A program made the position numbers and the translations under genes. From assembly GCF_016925495.1 (NCBI RefSeq), contig NZ_CP070491.1:496001-560000 (forward strand): 64,000 bases of DNA, read 5' to 3'. The notes below the pieces were generated by a model. It was not told where the DNA came from. It searched no databases and worked only from the letters and a program-made list of their open reading frames with translations. How positions within the stretch are numbered: the first letter of the stretch is position 1; each line of letters starts with the position of its first letter. Shown here in pieces: positions 56,626-64,000 of the stretch. The stretch comes from Methylococcus sp. EFPC2. GTDB lineage: Bacteria > Pseudomonadota > Gammaproteobacteria > Methylococcales > Methylococcaceae.

Positions 56626-57290
56626 TCAAAGTCCAGCAACTGTCTTTCGCCTATCCGCATACCGGATTCTCGCTCCAATTGCCGGAGTTTCATGTGGCTG
56701 AAGGCGAAAAGCTGGCCATCGTAGGGCCCAGCGGCGCCGGCAAGACCACGCTGTTGAAGTTGATCTCCGGCATCCTGCAGCCTCAGGCCGGCCGCTTAGC
56801 CGTCGACGGCTCGCCCCTGCACGCCATGGGCGAGGCCGAACGGCGCGACTTTCGCATCACCCGCATCGGTTTCGTGTTTCAGGAACTGGAACTGCTCGAA
56901 TACCTGAATGTGTGGGACAACATCATCCATACCTATCGGATCAACCGGGTGCTCAAGCTCGACCGCATGGTCCGGGACCGCGCGGCGGCTCTGGCGGAGG
57001 ATGTCGGCCTGGGTGGAAAACTGCAGCGCATGCCGCGCGAGCTTTCCCAGGGCGAACGGCAGCGGGTTGCGGTGTGCCGCGCCCTGCTGCCGGAACCGGC
57101 GCTCATATTCGCCGACGAAGCGACCGGCAATCTCGATCCGGCCAACAAGAGCAGAATCCTGGACTTGTTGTTCCGTGCCGCGGACAGGCGCAATGCCAGC
57201 ATGCTTGCGGTGACCCACGACCACGAACTGTTGCCCCGGTTCGACCGGATTTTCGATTTCCGCCAGATTCACGCTCGAGCGGATGCGTAA
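56622..57290 (+). CDS. LolD/MacB-type ABC transporter ATP-binding protein
   Basis: A 222-residue ATPase with Walker A GPSGAGKTTLLKL, Q-loop FVFQELELLEYLNVWDN, signature LSQGERQRVAVCRAL, Walker B ALIFADEATGNLD and the switch histidine in VTHDHELL. The spacing LLEYLNVWDN and the short length place it in the o228/LolD family, which serves FtsX-like permeases that move or pull substrates in the envelope rather than ordinary importers of the ZnuC type. It overlaps both neighbours, by 4 bases upstream and 8 bases downstream, so subunits are made together with the permease that follows. Confidence 0.93.
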   Translation: MIKVQQLSFAYPHTGFSLQLPEFHVAEGEKLAIVGPSGAGKTTLLKLISGILQPQAGRLAVDGSPLHAMGEAERRDFRITRIGFVFQELELLEYLNVWDNIIHTYRINRVLKLDRMVRDRAAALAEDVGLGGKLQRMPRELSQGERQRVAVCRALLPEPALIFADEATGNLDPANKSRILDLLFRAADRRNASMLAVTHDHELLPRFDRIFDFRQIHARADA

Positions 57291-58464
57291 CGATTTCTAC
57301 CTCGCCTGGCGCTATCTGGGCTTTCACAAGACGCGCACGCTGATCATCGTCACCTGTCTCAGCCTCATCGCCATCCTGCCGGTGGCTTTGCATTTTCTGT
57401 TGAACGAGGGCAATCGGCAGATGACGACGCGCGCCGCGGCGACGCCTTTGTTGATCGGTGCGCGAGGCAGCGCCCTGGATTTGACCCTGAACGCGTTGTT
57501 CTTCGGTGCCGTTTCCCCATCCATCACCCTGGTCGAAGCCGACAAGGTGACTGCGACGGGTTGGGCGGACGCGTTGCCCATCTACTCTCGCCTGCGCGTG
57601 CTGGGGCAGCCTCTGGTCGGCGTGACCCTGGACTATTTCGACTACCGTGGTTTGCGTGTGGCGCAAGGTCAGATGCTGGCCATGCTGGGCGAGTGCGTGT
57701 TGGGGGCCGCAGCGGCTGAAGCCCTGAAGCTGAAGCCGGGCGACAGCCTCCCGACGCCGCCGGAAAGCCTGTTCGACCTGGCCGGCAACTACCCGCTCAA
57801 GCTGCGCGTGGCCGGTGTGCTGGCCCGCACCCACACGCCGGACGACCAAGCGATCTTCATCGACTTGCAGACCGCTTGGGTGATCGACGGCATCGGTCAC
57901 GGACACGCTGAGCAAAAAAATCTGCCCGAGCGCAGTGCGGGTCCATTCGGGTTTGCCGAGATCAATCGGGCGGCCGATGGCAAATTACCGACCTATACCG
58001 AAATCACGGCGGACAACATCGATTCATTCCATTTTCACGGCGATCCGGGCGGATTTCCCATCAGCGCCGTCATCGCCCTCCCGCATGACCGTAAATCAGC
58101 GACCTTGCTGCGCGGCCGCTATGTCGACCAAGGCGAGAAGATTCAGATCGTCCAACCCCAGGAAAACCTGCGCGGCCTGCTGGACAACATATTCCGCGTG
58201 GGCGCCTTGTTCGATGGACTCCTGGCCGTGGTCGGCGGCGTGACTTCTTTGGCGCTCGGCCTGGTGTTCGCCTTATCCCTGCGCTTGCGGCAAGGGGAAA
58301 TCCGGACCAATACCTTGCTGGGCTGCGGGCGTCTGATGGTGGCCAGGCTGCTCGCCGCGGAACTGGTCTTACTGTTACTGGTCAGCGGCGGCCTGTGTCT
58401 GGTCCTGCTCGAAGCCATCCGGCGCTATGCCGGCGATATCGTGCGTTACGCGCTCATTTCTTGA
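57283..58464 (+). CDS. FtsX/MacB-type ABC transporter permease
   Basis: A 393-residue inner-membrane protein of the MacB/LolC type: an N-terminal helix (TLIIVTCLSLIAILPVALHF, about residues 20-39), a large periplasmic domain of about 240 residues, and three C-terminal helices (LFDGLLAVVGGVTSLALGLV, LMVARLLAAELVLLLLV and a short one after it). The periplasmic part contains a His-rich IDGIGHGHAEQK and DSFHFHGDPGG, unusual for the family and suited to metal contact. It is the likely partner of the preceding ATPase and of the binding protein that follows 11 bases later. Whether it imports, exports or remodels an envelope complex cannot be told. Confidence 0.88.
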   Translation: MRNDFYLAWRYLGFHKTRTLIIVTCLSLIAILPVALHFLLNEGNRQMTTRAAATPLLIGARGSALDLTLNALFFGAVSPSITLVEADKVTATGWADALPIYSRLRVLGQPLVGVTLDYFDYRGLRVAQGQMLAMLGECVLGAAAAEALKLKPGDSLPTPPESLFDLAGNYPLKLRVAGVLARTHTPDDQAIFIDLQTAWVIDGIGHGHAEQKNLPERSAGPFGFAEINRAADGKLPTYTEITADNIDSFHFHGDPGGFPISAVIALPHDRKSATLLRGRYVDQGEKIQIVQPQENLRGLLDNIFRVGALFDGLLAVVGGVTSLALGLVFALSLRLRQGEIRTNTLLGCGRLMVARLLAAELVLLLLVSGGLCLVLLEAIRRYAGDIVRYALIS

Positions 58465-58475
58465 AGGAGATCCGT

Positions 58476-59381
58476 GTGAAGCTAGTTCGTGGGTTACTCA
58501 GTGCCGCATGGCTCGCGCTGATATCGGGTTTTTCCTGTGAGGCCCTTGCCGATCTGGAGGACGGCAAGCTGAAAGTGTTCGTCTCCAATTATCCGCTCGC
58601 CTATTTCGCCGAGCGTATCGGCGGCCATCGGGTGGCAGTGAGCTTGCCCGTGCCGGCAGGGGAGGATCCCGCGTTTTGGCGGCCCGATCCCGAAGCGATC
58701 AGCCGAATGCAGAAGGCCGATCTGATCGCGCTGAACGGCGCCGACTACGAGAAATGGCTCAACCGCGTCAGCCTGCCCAGGCTCAAGCAGGTGGACACCT
58801 CGGCCGGTTTCAAGGCGGCCTATATCCGCATCGAAAACGCCGTGACCCACAGCCACGGACCGGGCGGTGAGCATTCCCACGACGGGATCGCCTTCACCAC
58901 CTGGCTGGATTTAGCCCAGGCGGGCAAGCAGGCCGAAGCGCTGGCGCTGGGCGTGATACGCAAGCGACCCGAGCTGAAGGCCGTTTTTCTGGAGAATCTG
59001 AGCGGACTGCAGGCCGACCTCAAGGTCCTGGACGATGAGCTTTTAAAACTGGGCGAGGCCAAGAAAAATCAGCCTTTGCTGGGTTCCCATCCGGTTTATC
59101 AATACCTGGCGCGCCGTTACGGCTTGAACCTGAAATCCGTCCACTGGGAGCCGAACGAAATGCCGCCGGCCGCGGAATGGGTGGCGCTGGATGAGACGTT
59201 GATCCGTCACCCCGCCCGGACCATGATCTGGGAGGCGCAACCCAGCCCGGAAATCGCTGCCCGCCTAAAGGAAAAAGGCGTGAGTAGCGCGGTGCTTGAT
59301 CCTTGTGCCCAGCGCCCTGAACAAGGTGACTTTCTCTCCGTCATGCAAGCGAATATCGCCAACTTGGAATCGACACCGTAA
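58476..59381 (+). CDS. ZnuA/TroA-like metal-binding protein with altered ligand set
   Basis: A 301-residue exported protein of the cluster A-I metal-binding family. The signal peptide ends near EALA (about residue 25). Family landmarks are present: KVFVSNYPLAYFAERIGG, ISRMQKADLIALNGADYEKW, and GSHPVYQYLARRYGL with His205. A His-rich loop HSHGPGGEHSH (residues 125-135) is like the loop of ZnuA. However, the first ligand histidine (usually D-P-H-x-Y) is replaced in DPAFW, Ala66, and the second (H-x-W) in TTWLD, Thr141. The start is GTG 58476 with AAGGAG upstream. No znuB or znuC is near; it follows a MacB-like pair instead, so it may hand metal to an envelope complex rather than to an ordinary importer. 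Confidence 0.85.
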   Translation: MKLVRGLLSAAWLALISGFSCEALADLEDGKLKVFVSNYPLAYFAERIGGHRVAVSLPVPAGEDPAFWRPDPEAISRMQKADLIALNGADYEKWLNRVSLPRLKQVDTSAGFKAAYIRIENAVTHSHGPGGEHSHDGIAFTTWLDLAQAGKQAEALALGVIRKRPELKAVFLENLSGLQADLKVLDDELLKLGEAKKNQPLLGSHPVYQYLARRYGLNLKSVHWEPNEMPPAAEWVALDETLIRHPARTMIWEAQPSPEIAARLKEKGVSSAVLDPCAQRPEQGDFLSVMQANIANLESTP

Positions 59382-59509
59382 TCATCGCTGCCGTTGTACA
59401 AGGCGCACGCACGGGGCAGGGCGGCCGGACTCGGGCTGGTGTCATGCCCTTGGCAGGTGCTAGACTAATCCGCGACACATAGGGCGGCATCGCTCGCCCC
59501 ACCCACCCC

Positions 59510-59586
59510 GCCCCGGTAGCTCAGTTGGATAGAGCATCCCCCTCCTAAGGGGAAGGTCGTACGTTCAAATCGTATCCGGGGCGCCA
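59510..59586 (+). tRNA. tRNA-Arg (anticodon CCT)
   Basis: A complete 77-base tRNA. The acceptor stem GCCCCGG pairs with CCGGGGC at 59576-59582, followed by discriminator G and an encoded CCA. The D arm is GCTC...GAGC, the anticodon stem TCCCC/GGGGA encloses CTCCTAA with anticodon CCT for AGG, and the T arm is GTACG-TTCAAAT-CGTAT with one G-U pair. It is immediately followed by a terminator and by a tyrosine integrase gene, so its 3' end is the probable integration target. Confidence 0.97.
59547..59586 (+). other. Probable attachment site (att) of the integrated element
   Basis: Tyrosine integrases of this type commonly use the 3' half of a tRNA gene as the crossover site, and the integrase gene begins 345 bases beyond this tRNA. 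The direct repeat that would mark the other end is outside the window, so the exact core cannot be set. The range given is the anticodon-to-CCA part of the tRNA and is inference. Confidence 0.4.
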
Positions 59587-59595
59587 ATAAAAACA

Positions 59596-59625
59596 AAGTC
59601 TTACGCTAAAACGTAGGGCTTTTTT
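59596..59625 (+). terminator. Terminator after tRNA-Arg
   Basis: A 10-bp stem with two G-U pairs (AAGTCTTACG 59596-59605, CGTAGGGCTT 59612-59621) and a CTAAAA loop is followed by a run of T. Confidence 0.8.
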
Positions 59626-59632
59626 ATTGCCT

Positions 59633-59796
59633 GTGGGACACTGGCGGGACACTCACCCGCAACAAACCACGATAAAACGCGCCTTTTCTACCCTGCCATA
59701 AGCGGCATTTCATGCCCGTCATTTCACCGACACCAGACCGGCAAACTGTCCCATGAGTGCCCCATTTTTTGACTAATTGCCCCGTGAGTGTCCCAC
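59633..59796. repeat. Repeated GGGACACT boxes between the tRNA and the integrase gene
   Basis: GGGACACT occurs twice in direct order, 11 bases apart (59635-59642 and 59646-59653). Its complement AGTGTCCC appears at 59787-59794, and a related CTGTCCCATGAGTGCCCC at 59746-59763. The outer copies form a perfect 10-base inverted pair GTGGGACACT/AGTGTCCCAC. The position near an att site suggests arm-type integrase or excisionase binding sites. No gene is present in 59626-59931. Confidence 0.5.
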
Positions 59797-59931
59797 AAGC
59801 AAGGCCATACGGATTATTTGAACTGCTTTTCAATGTGTTATGCCATTCTTTCATCCCATTGATGATGGGATGTTGCCTTTTGTTGCGCCTTGTTCTAGTC
59901 TTTTGGCCAAGGCAAACGAGAGGGCGCGACC

Positions 59932-61032
59932 ATGGCAACCATCGAGAAACGCGAGACACAAGACGGCAAGTCAAGCTACCGGGTCAAGGTTCGGCTGAAA
60001 GGCTACCCCGCGCAGTCCGAAACCTTCGACCGGCTGACCGATGCCAAGAAGTGGGCCGCTGCGACCGAAAGCGCCATTCGGGAAGGTCGCCACTTCAAAA
60101 CCGCCGAAGCCAAGAAGCACACCCTTGGTGAACTAATAGACCGCTACACGCGGGACGTCTTGCCAAACGAGAAGCCCAAGGAGCGCGCGAAGAAGACAAC
60201 CAACCTCGCCCGCTGGAAGGACGAGCTAGGCCATGCCCTGCTTTCGGACCTCACACCCGCCGCGATTGTCGCAGTAAGGGACAAGCTATCGAACGAAAAG
60301 ACGGCACGAGGCAAGCCGAGAGGGCCGGCAACCGTCACCAGTTATATGAATGCCCTAAGCGCCGTTCTATCCCTTGCGGTGAATGAATGGGGATGGCTGG
60401 AAGATAACCCCATGCGGAAGGTGAAGAAGCCAAGCCCGCCGCGCGGCAGGGTGCGCTTCCTGTCCGACGATGAACGGGCCGCGCTGCTGCAAGCCTGCCG
60501 GGAGTCATCGAACGCCCTACTTTATCCCGCCGTGGTGCTGGGACTTTCTACCGGAATGCGTCAAGGTGAAATTCTGGGGCTTTACTGGCGAGAGCCCAAG
60601 CGCCCGCCCGAGCATCGCGCCTGGGGCGTGGTGGATGTAGCCGCCGCGCGTATCACACTACACCTGACCAAGAACGGAGAGCGCCGAGTGGTTCCACTGG
60701 TGGGCCATGCCCTGGAGAGCGTCAAGGAACTGGCCAAGGTCCGCCGCTTGGGTACCGACTTACTGTTTCCTGGCAAGGTTGACCCGAACGAACCCATAGA
60801 CCTTAGGCAACCTTGGGAAGCCGCCTTGAAACGGGCAGAAATCGAAGATTTCCGCTTTCATGACCTGAGACATAGCGCCGCGTCTTATCTGGCCATGAAC
60901 GGCGCCAGCTTGGCCGAAATAGCCGAAACCTTAGGCCATAAGACCCTGCAAATGGTGAAACGCTATTCCCACCTGTCCGACGCCCATGTTTCCAGCGTGG
61001 TGGAGCGGATGAACGCCAAGATTTTCGGATAG
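59932..61032 (+). CDS. Tyrosine recombinase (phage/island integrase)
   Basis: A 366-residue site-specific integrase. The N-terminal AP2-like arm-binding domain is seen in SSYRVKVRLKGYPAQSETF, followed by a SAM-like core-binding domain (about 65-165) and the catalytic domain with all residues of the active site: Arg210 in STGMRQGEI, His310 and Arg313 in FHDLRHSAAS, His336 in LGHKTLQ and Tyr345 in RYSHL. Its position just after tRNA-Arg(CCT) and transcription away from it match elements integrated at a tRNA 3' end. The enzyme looks functional. Confidence 0.95.
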   Translation: MATIEKRETQDGKSSYRVKVRLKGYPAQSETFDRLTDAKKWAAATESAIREGRHFKTAEAKKHTLGELIDRYTRDVLPNEKPKERAKKTTNLARWKDELGHALLSDLTPAAIVAVRDKLSNEKTARGKPRGPATVTSYMNALSAVLSLAVNEWGWLEDNPMRKVKKPSPPRGRVRFLSDDERAALLQACRESSNALLYPAVVLGLSTGMRQGEILGLYWREPKRPPEHRAWGVVDVAAARITLHLTKNGERRVVPLVGHALESVKELAKVRRLGTDLLFPGKVDPNEPIDLRQPWEAALKRAEIEDFRFHDLRHSAASYLAMNGASLAEIAETLGHKTLQMVKRYSHLSDAHVSSVVERMNAKIFG

Positions 61033-61169
61033 GCCAAGCACGGGACAAAACCCACAAAACCTATCCGGTCCCGTGCTGGTGCGGGTTATCGCCAGCAAGA
61101 GCGGGGCGCATGGTGCTACGAACACCAAACGCCCCTAAACATCACCATGACTTCCAAGGAGTCAAAGCA

Positions 61170-61472
61170 ATGTCTACTGAAAATTCTACCACTCACGACA
61201 AGCCCGCTAGGTTGTTGCAGGATGAATTTACCTGTTCCCGTGGCGTGTATCTCATCAACGCCGATGACCAGCTAGCCGTTTATGACCAGTTGACTGCACA
61301 GGCTTCAAAGCTTGCGTCGATGCTGGCCATGATTTCGGGCAACGGGTATGAAACATTCGCGGGATGTAACGGGGAAACTCAAGAGAATTACTTGTGGGGG
61401 TGCTCTAGTCTGGCGAAAGAGGTTAAGCAGTTGGCTGAACTCATCAGCGACGGAGCTGGTAGACAGGCATAA
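61170..61472 (+). CDS. Small unrecognised island protein
   Basis: A 100-residue soluble protein starting at ATG 61170 with AAGGAG at 56-61 of that line (61156-61161). The centre has a hydrophobic-helical stretch YDQLTAQASKLASMLAMIS and the C-terminus a second helix SLAKEVKQLAELISDG; two cysteines lie in FAGCNG and LWGCSS. The form resembles short DUF-type proteins found in proteobacterial islands, but I cannot name it. Base composition is lower in GC than the chromosome to the left. Confidence 0.6.
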   Translation: MSTENSTTHDKPARLLQDEFTCSRGVYLINADDQLAVYDQLTAQASKLASMLAMISGNGYETFAGCNGETQENYLWGCSSLAKEVKQLAELISDGAGRQA

Positions 61473-61547
61473 GCACTAAACCGGAAACCGGGACGGTAGC
61501 CGCCGCCCCGGTGACCTGACCAAGACCAAGCCGTAGGAGGGCTTGTC

Positions 61548-63152
61548 ATGGCTGATGAGATTCTAGCCCTTGAGCTACAAAAATACTTCCCGGCGAGAGG
61601 CCCGGATACGATGTCGCTCAAGGGTTTTCTTGGCGTGCTTGAGGAAGCTCACGAGCACCAAAGCCCCCTTGACCGCCTACATACCCTAATTTCCGAGCAT
61701 GGCCTACCCATAATCGACCAAGCAGGAGAGCCAGTCCCTTCTTCGGAATTAGCCGAGAAACTTCAACAAGCAGACCTGGAGTGGTTCTCGGAAGATGTTG
61801 ATGGGGATTGGGACTACCTAAAGTATCTGCCGGAAGAGAAAAATTACATCGTGCGCCGCTTCGATGTATCGGACGCTTATCGCACGGCGGGTTGCTCGAC
61901 ATTCCCATGGGCGCGAATAAATACCCAAACCATGGAAGCGGAGCTTGCTTGGCTCGACTTGGAGTTTCATAACTCAGCCAAAGGGTTTGGGGTTGCTGCC
62001 AGCGACGACGATTTCGCGGATGCGTTGAAACAGGACTCTTGGACTGCCACAGAGGCCTTGTGCTGGTTGAAGGGTCGAGTGCCCGATAAAAGCCGGGAAC
62101 ATCAATTACCCAAATACTACGAAACGGAAGTCGCTGCGATTCAAAAAGCATTGCCCGATAAAAATGGACAAGGCGGCGTGCTCACTTTTGACAAATCCAA
62201 GCCGCATGAATGGATTATTTGGGCGGAGTCGCAAGGCTGGATTTTGCCTCAAGGGCTGGAATACGCCATGAAGCAAGAATTTCTGGACCTAAAAGACCTT
62301 GAGCTTGAGCACGACGGGCTTGTACGCAGATTAAGCACAGAGAAGATGCCTCCCTCCGAGGAGGTGGTACTTGAATCGAAAATCGAGAATCTGCGGAAGC
62401 AGATTGACTTCAAGCGGGCACATATGGCGATGTTGCCGAAATATCACAGCGAGAAAATACCGCCCACTTGCGTGTCTGTCATCAATCAACAACAAGAGTC
62501 GCCTAATAAACGTTATCCGCGCGCGATGGGCAAATACTTAACCGTTGCCGAATTACGTCATCGCTGGGGTCTGGATAACAACAGTTATCTCGATGAGTTG
62601 GCCAGCCATGAAGAGCTTGTTCCTTGCAAGAATGGCGAGACCTTCCATGTTCGGGAAATTGGCTGGGGCCATGAGTTCGGCATACCGCCAGACCTGAGTG
62701 ATTACGATACCGACCTATCGGCAAAGACTCGCGTCTTCGACACGAGCAAGATTACTTGGGTAAGCACGCTGCCCGATGACGCGGTCTATTCTCTACCGTT
62801 CATCCTTGGCTACGAGGAAGGAAATCCTCAACTAAAACCCGCTGAAACCAAGCCAGAACCCGCGCCAGCTTCGACGGTGGTGGATGAGGTGAGCGCCGAC
62901 AATTGGCGAAATGACCAGGAACTGACCAAAGGGGAAAAGCAGCGCTGCGCCATCCTGACCGCGATTCGTTTGAAGAAATATGACCCCATGAAGATTCCAA
63001 CCGGTGGAAGGGGAATCCTGAAGACTATTTGCGAAAATGACTACCCCGAGATTTTTGACGGGGATACTTCATTCGAAAACCGATGGAAGCTCGGCAGAGG
63101 TATTGATTGGAAAATGGCGCACCACGCCAGCTTTGCCAAGCGCGGAAAGTAG
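61548..63152 (+). CDS. Unrecognised 534-residue island protein
   Basis: A large soluble protein with TAGGAGG just before ATG 61548. It is acidic and Trp-rich (LEWFSEDVDGDWDYLKYL, HEWIIWAESQGWILP), has a helical part with possible coiled coil (SEEVVLESKIENLRKQID) near residue 280, a Pro/Ala-rich spacer (KPEPAPASTVVDE) near 445, and a C-terminal segment CAILTAIRLKKYDPMKI with KWKLGRG-like basic residues (RWKLGRGIDWKMAHH) that may contact nucleic acid. No catalytic motif is evident. It is probably element cargo or regulatory; codon use is clearly less GC-rich than core genes. Confidence 0.65.
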   Translation: MADEILALELQKYFPARGPDTMSLKGFLGVLEEAHEHQSPLDRLHTLISEHGLPIIDQAGEPVPSSELAEKLQQADLEWFSEDVDGDWDYLKYLPEEKNYIVRRFDVSDAYRTAGCSTFPWARINTQTMEAELAWLDLEFHNSAKGFGVAASDDDFADALKQDSWTATEALCWLKGRVPDKSREHQLPKYYETEVAAIQKALPDKNGQGGVLTFDKSKPHEWIIWAESQGWILPQGLEYAMKQEFLDLKDLELEHDGLVRRLSTEKMPPSEEVVLESKIENLRKQIDFKRAHMAMLPKYHSEKIPPTCVSVINQQQESPNKRYPRAMGKYLTVAELRHRWGLDNNSYLDELASHEELVPCKNGETFHVREIGWGHEFGIPPDLSDYDTDLSAKTRVFDTSKITWVSTLPDDAVYSLPFILGYEEGNPQLKPAETKPEPAPASTVVDEVSADNWRNDQELTKGEKQRCAILTAIRLKKYDPMKIPTGGRGILKTICENDYPEIFDGDTSFENRWKLGRGIDWKMAHHASFAKRGK

Positions 63153-63260
63153 CTCCTCCTTGCCCCCAAGAAACCCAAGAGTCCCCACTTCGACTCCCTA
63201 CTAGGGCCGCTGTTTATTTTGTCGCCACTGCATCAAGCAGGGCAAACACGGTAAACAGAA

Positions 63261-63491
63261 ATGACCCGAAATCTTCTCACCATCAAGCAGCTTGCCGATA
63301 AACACTCGGCATTTTCACAGGCTGCACTTCGTAATTACATCTTCAAAAGTAAACCCATAGTCACCAGTAAAGGCACGATTCCAGGTAATGGATTCGATGC
63401 CTGCATGGTGCGCGTCGGACGAAAAATCCTTATCGACGAAAGCGCCTTTTTTTCTTGGATTGACCGCATCAACGGTAAGGAGGCTGCGTAA
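63261..63491 (+). CDS. Small helix-turn-helix DNA-binding protein, excisionase/AlpA-like
   Basis: A 76-residue protein with an N-terminal helix-turn-helix-like segment (TIKQLADKHSAFSQAALRNYI) followed by a beta wing (RVGRKILIDESAFFSWID). This is the layout of MerR-like excisionases and AlpA regulators; the phrase RKILIDESAFFSWI is typical of the wing and closing helix. Such proteins direct excision or control element genes. Its stop overlaps the start of the next gene (TAATG), so the two are coupled. Confidence 0.75.
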   Translation: MTRNLLTIKQLADKHSAFSQAALRNYIFKSKPIVTSKGTIPGNGFDACMVRVGRKILIDESAFFSWIDRINGKEAA

Positions 63492-63982
63492 TGATTATTT
63501 CAAAAGTCATTCGCGACCATCGCCGCCATATTACCCGAGCGGATTACGGTGACCGGAAACCCATGCTAGGCTCGGAAAATGTGGTGTTGCCCCGTGTTAA
63601 AAGCCTTCAAGCCCGAGCATTGCGGCGGTTATTTCCAGCGGGTTCGATGCTGTCGCACCGGGAATTTGATTCGGCTTCACATAGTTATCGGCTAGGCAGC
63701 TTTATCGACGAATTGCGTGAAAAGGGCTGGACCATCGTTGACCACGATGAGGTTGCGTCAACCGGGGATGATGTTCCCCGAAAGGCGAAATTCACCCGCT
63801 ATGAACTGTTCGCGGAGTTCACGCCGGAACTGCTTGAGCGGATCGGTGCATTTTGTAAGGCAGTTGACGACTTCGAGGCTCGCGCAAAGGAGAAAAGGCG
63901 AGCCGCATTCGACAACTCGAGGCAATCACTTGAAGCCGGGGCGGGTGGTGCCGCCCCTGAGCAAAGGGAGAGTGCGGAATGA
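63491..63982 (+). CDS. Island protein with a winged-helix-like domain
   Basis: A 163-residue soluble protein. The segment LQARALRRLFPAGSMLSHREF, then SYRLGSFIDELREKGWTIV and KFTRYELFAEF looks like the winged-helix domain found in many phage and island proteins that alter DNA contact or gene control. The C-terminus is basic then low in complexity (ARAKEKRRAAFDN, GAGGAAPEQ). It is coupled to the gene before it and overlaps the gene after it (ATGA). Confidence 0.65.
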   Translation: MIISKVIRDHRRHITRADYGDRKPMLGSENVVLPRVKSLQARALRRLFPAGSMLSHREFDSASHSYRLGSFIDELREKGWTIVDHDEVASTGDDVPRKAKFTRYELFAEFTPELLERIGAFCKAVDDFEARAKEKRRAAFDNSRQSLEAGAGGAAPEQRESAE

Positions 63983-64000
63983 AGGCTTTCATAATTACCG
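63979..64000 (+). CDS. 5' end of the next island gene (partial)
   Basis: ATG 63979 overlaps the preceding TGA in an ATGA arrangement and opens a frame MKAFIIT that runs off the window. The overlap and the shared strand support a real start, but nothing can be said of the product. Confidence 0.4.

Overview
The window looks like chromosome of a high-GC gammaproteobacterial methanotroph or close methylotroph (Methylococcaceae-like). The main evidence is a divergent mtdA/fchA pair for tetrahydrofolate/tetrahydromethanopterin-linked C1 transfer, together with gammaproteobacterial core genes (hrcA-grpE-dnaK-dnaJ-dapB, rnr-rlmB, recC-recB, zapD, mepA) and a PEP-CTERM-type surface protein. The taxon is inferred from gene content only; no rRNA is present.

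Layout. 1-7.9 kb: sodB, a membrane-bound hydroxylase/desaturase, proS, a minus-strand unit mtdA-rubredoxin-rubredoxin reductase, and fchA read divergently from mtdA across an intergenic palindrome. 7-15.5 kb: zapD, a lipoprotein, a small cytochrome c, then the heat-shock operon hrcA-grpE-dnaK-dnaJ followed by dapB, headed by a sigma70-like promoter that overlaps a CIRCE operator. 15.5-17.5 kb: an accessory patch with an unrecognised lower-GC gene, a REP-like palindromic repeat and a secreted RNase T2. 17.9-22.4 kb: rnr and rlmB, then a chymotrypsin-like protease gene bracketed by a second, diverged copy of the rlmB 3' end. 22.4-29.8 kb: recC and recB with no recD beside them, plus an unknown gene whose TTG start overlaps the recB stop.

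29.9-49.2 kb: a 1545-residue membrane protein that joins a 14-repeat Ycf48-like beta-propeller region to a KAP-type P-loop NTPase; a thiamine-diphosphate 2-keto acid decarboxylase; a PEP-CTERM-like protein; ubiB with a coiled-coil partner; a histidine-kinase-like protein lacking its phosphoacceptor histidine, with a lipoprotein partner; glcE-glcF without glcD; an SNF2 helicase; and mepA.

49.7-59.4 kb: a co-directional block that reads as one envelope metal-handling system. It comprises a small periplasmic protein, a 45-residue lipoprotein, a TonB-dependent receptor, a Cys-rich sialidase-fold protein, a CopC-domain protein, a membrane-anchored periplasmic protein, a 528-residue secreted protein, a LolD/MacB-type ATPase and permease, and a ZnuA/TroA-like binding protein that lacks two of the usual histidine ligands. 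Copper or another transition metal is the most likely cargo, but this is inference.

59.5 kb to the end: tRNA-Arg(CCT) followed by a tyrosine integrase and lower-GC genes of an integrated element that runs off the window. The most novel-looking items are the propeller-KAP fusion, the metal-handling operon, and the protease insertion flanked by two rlmB alleles.
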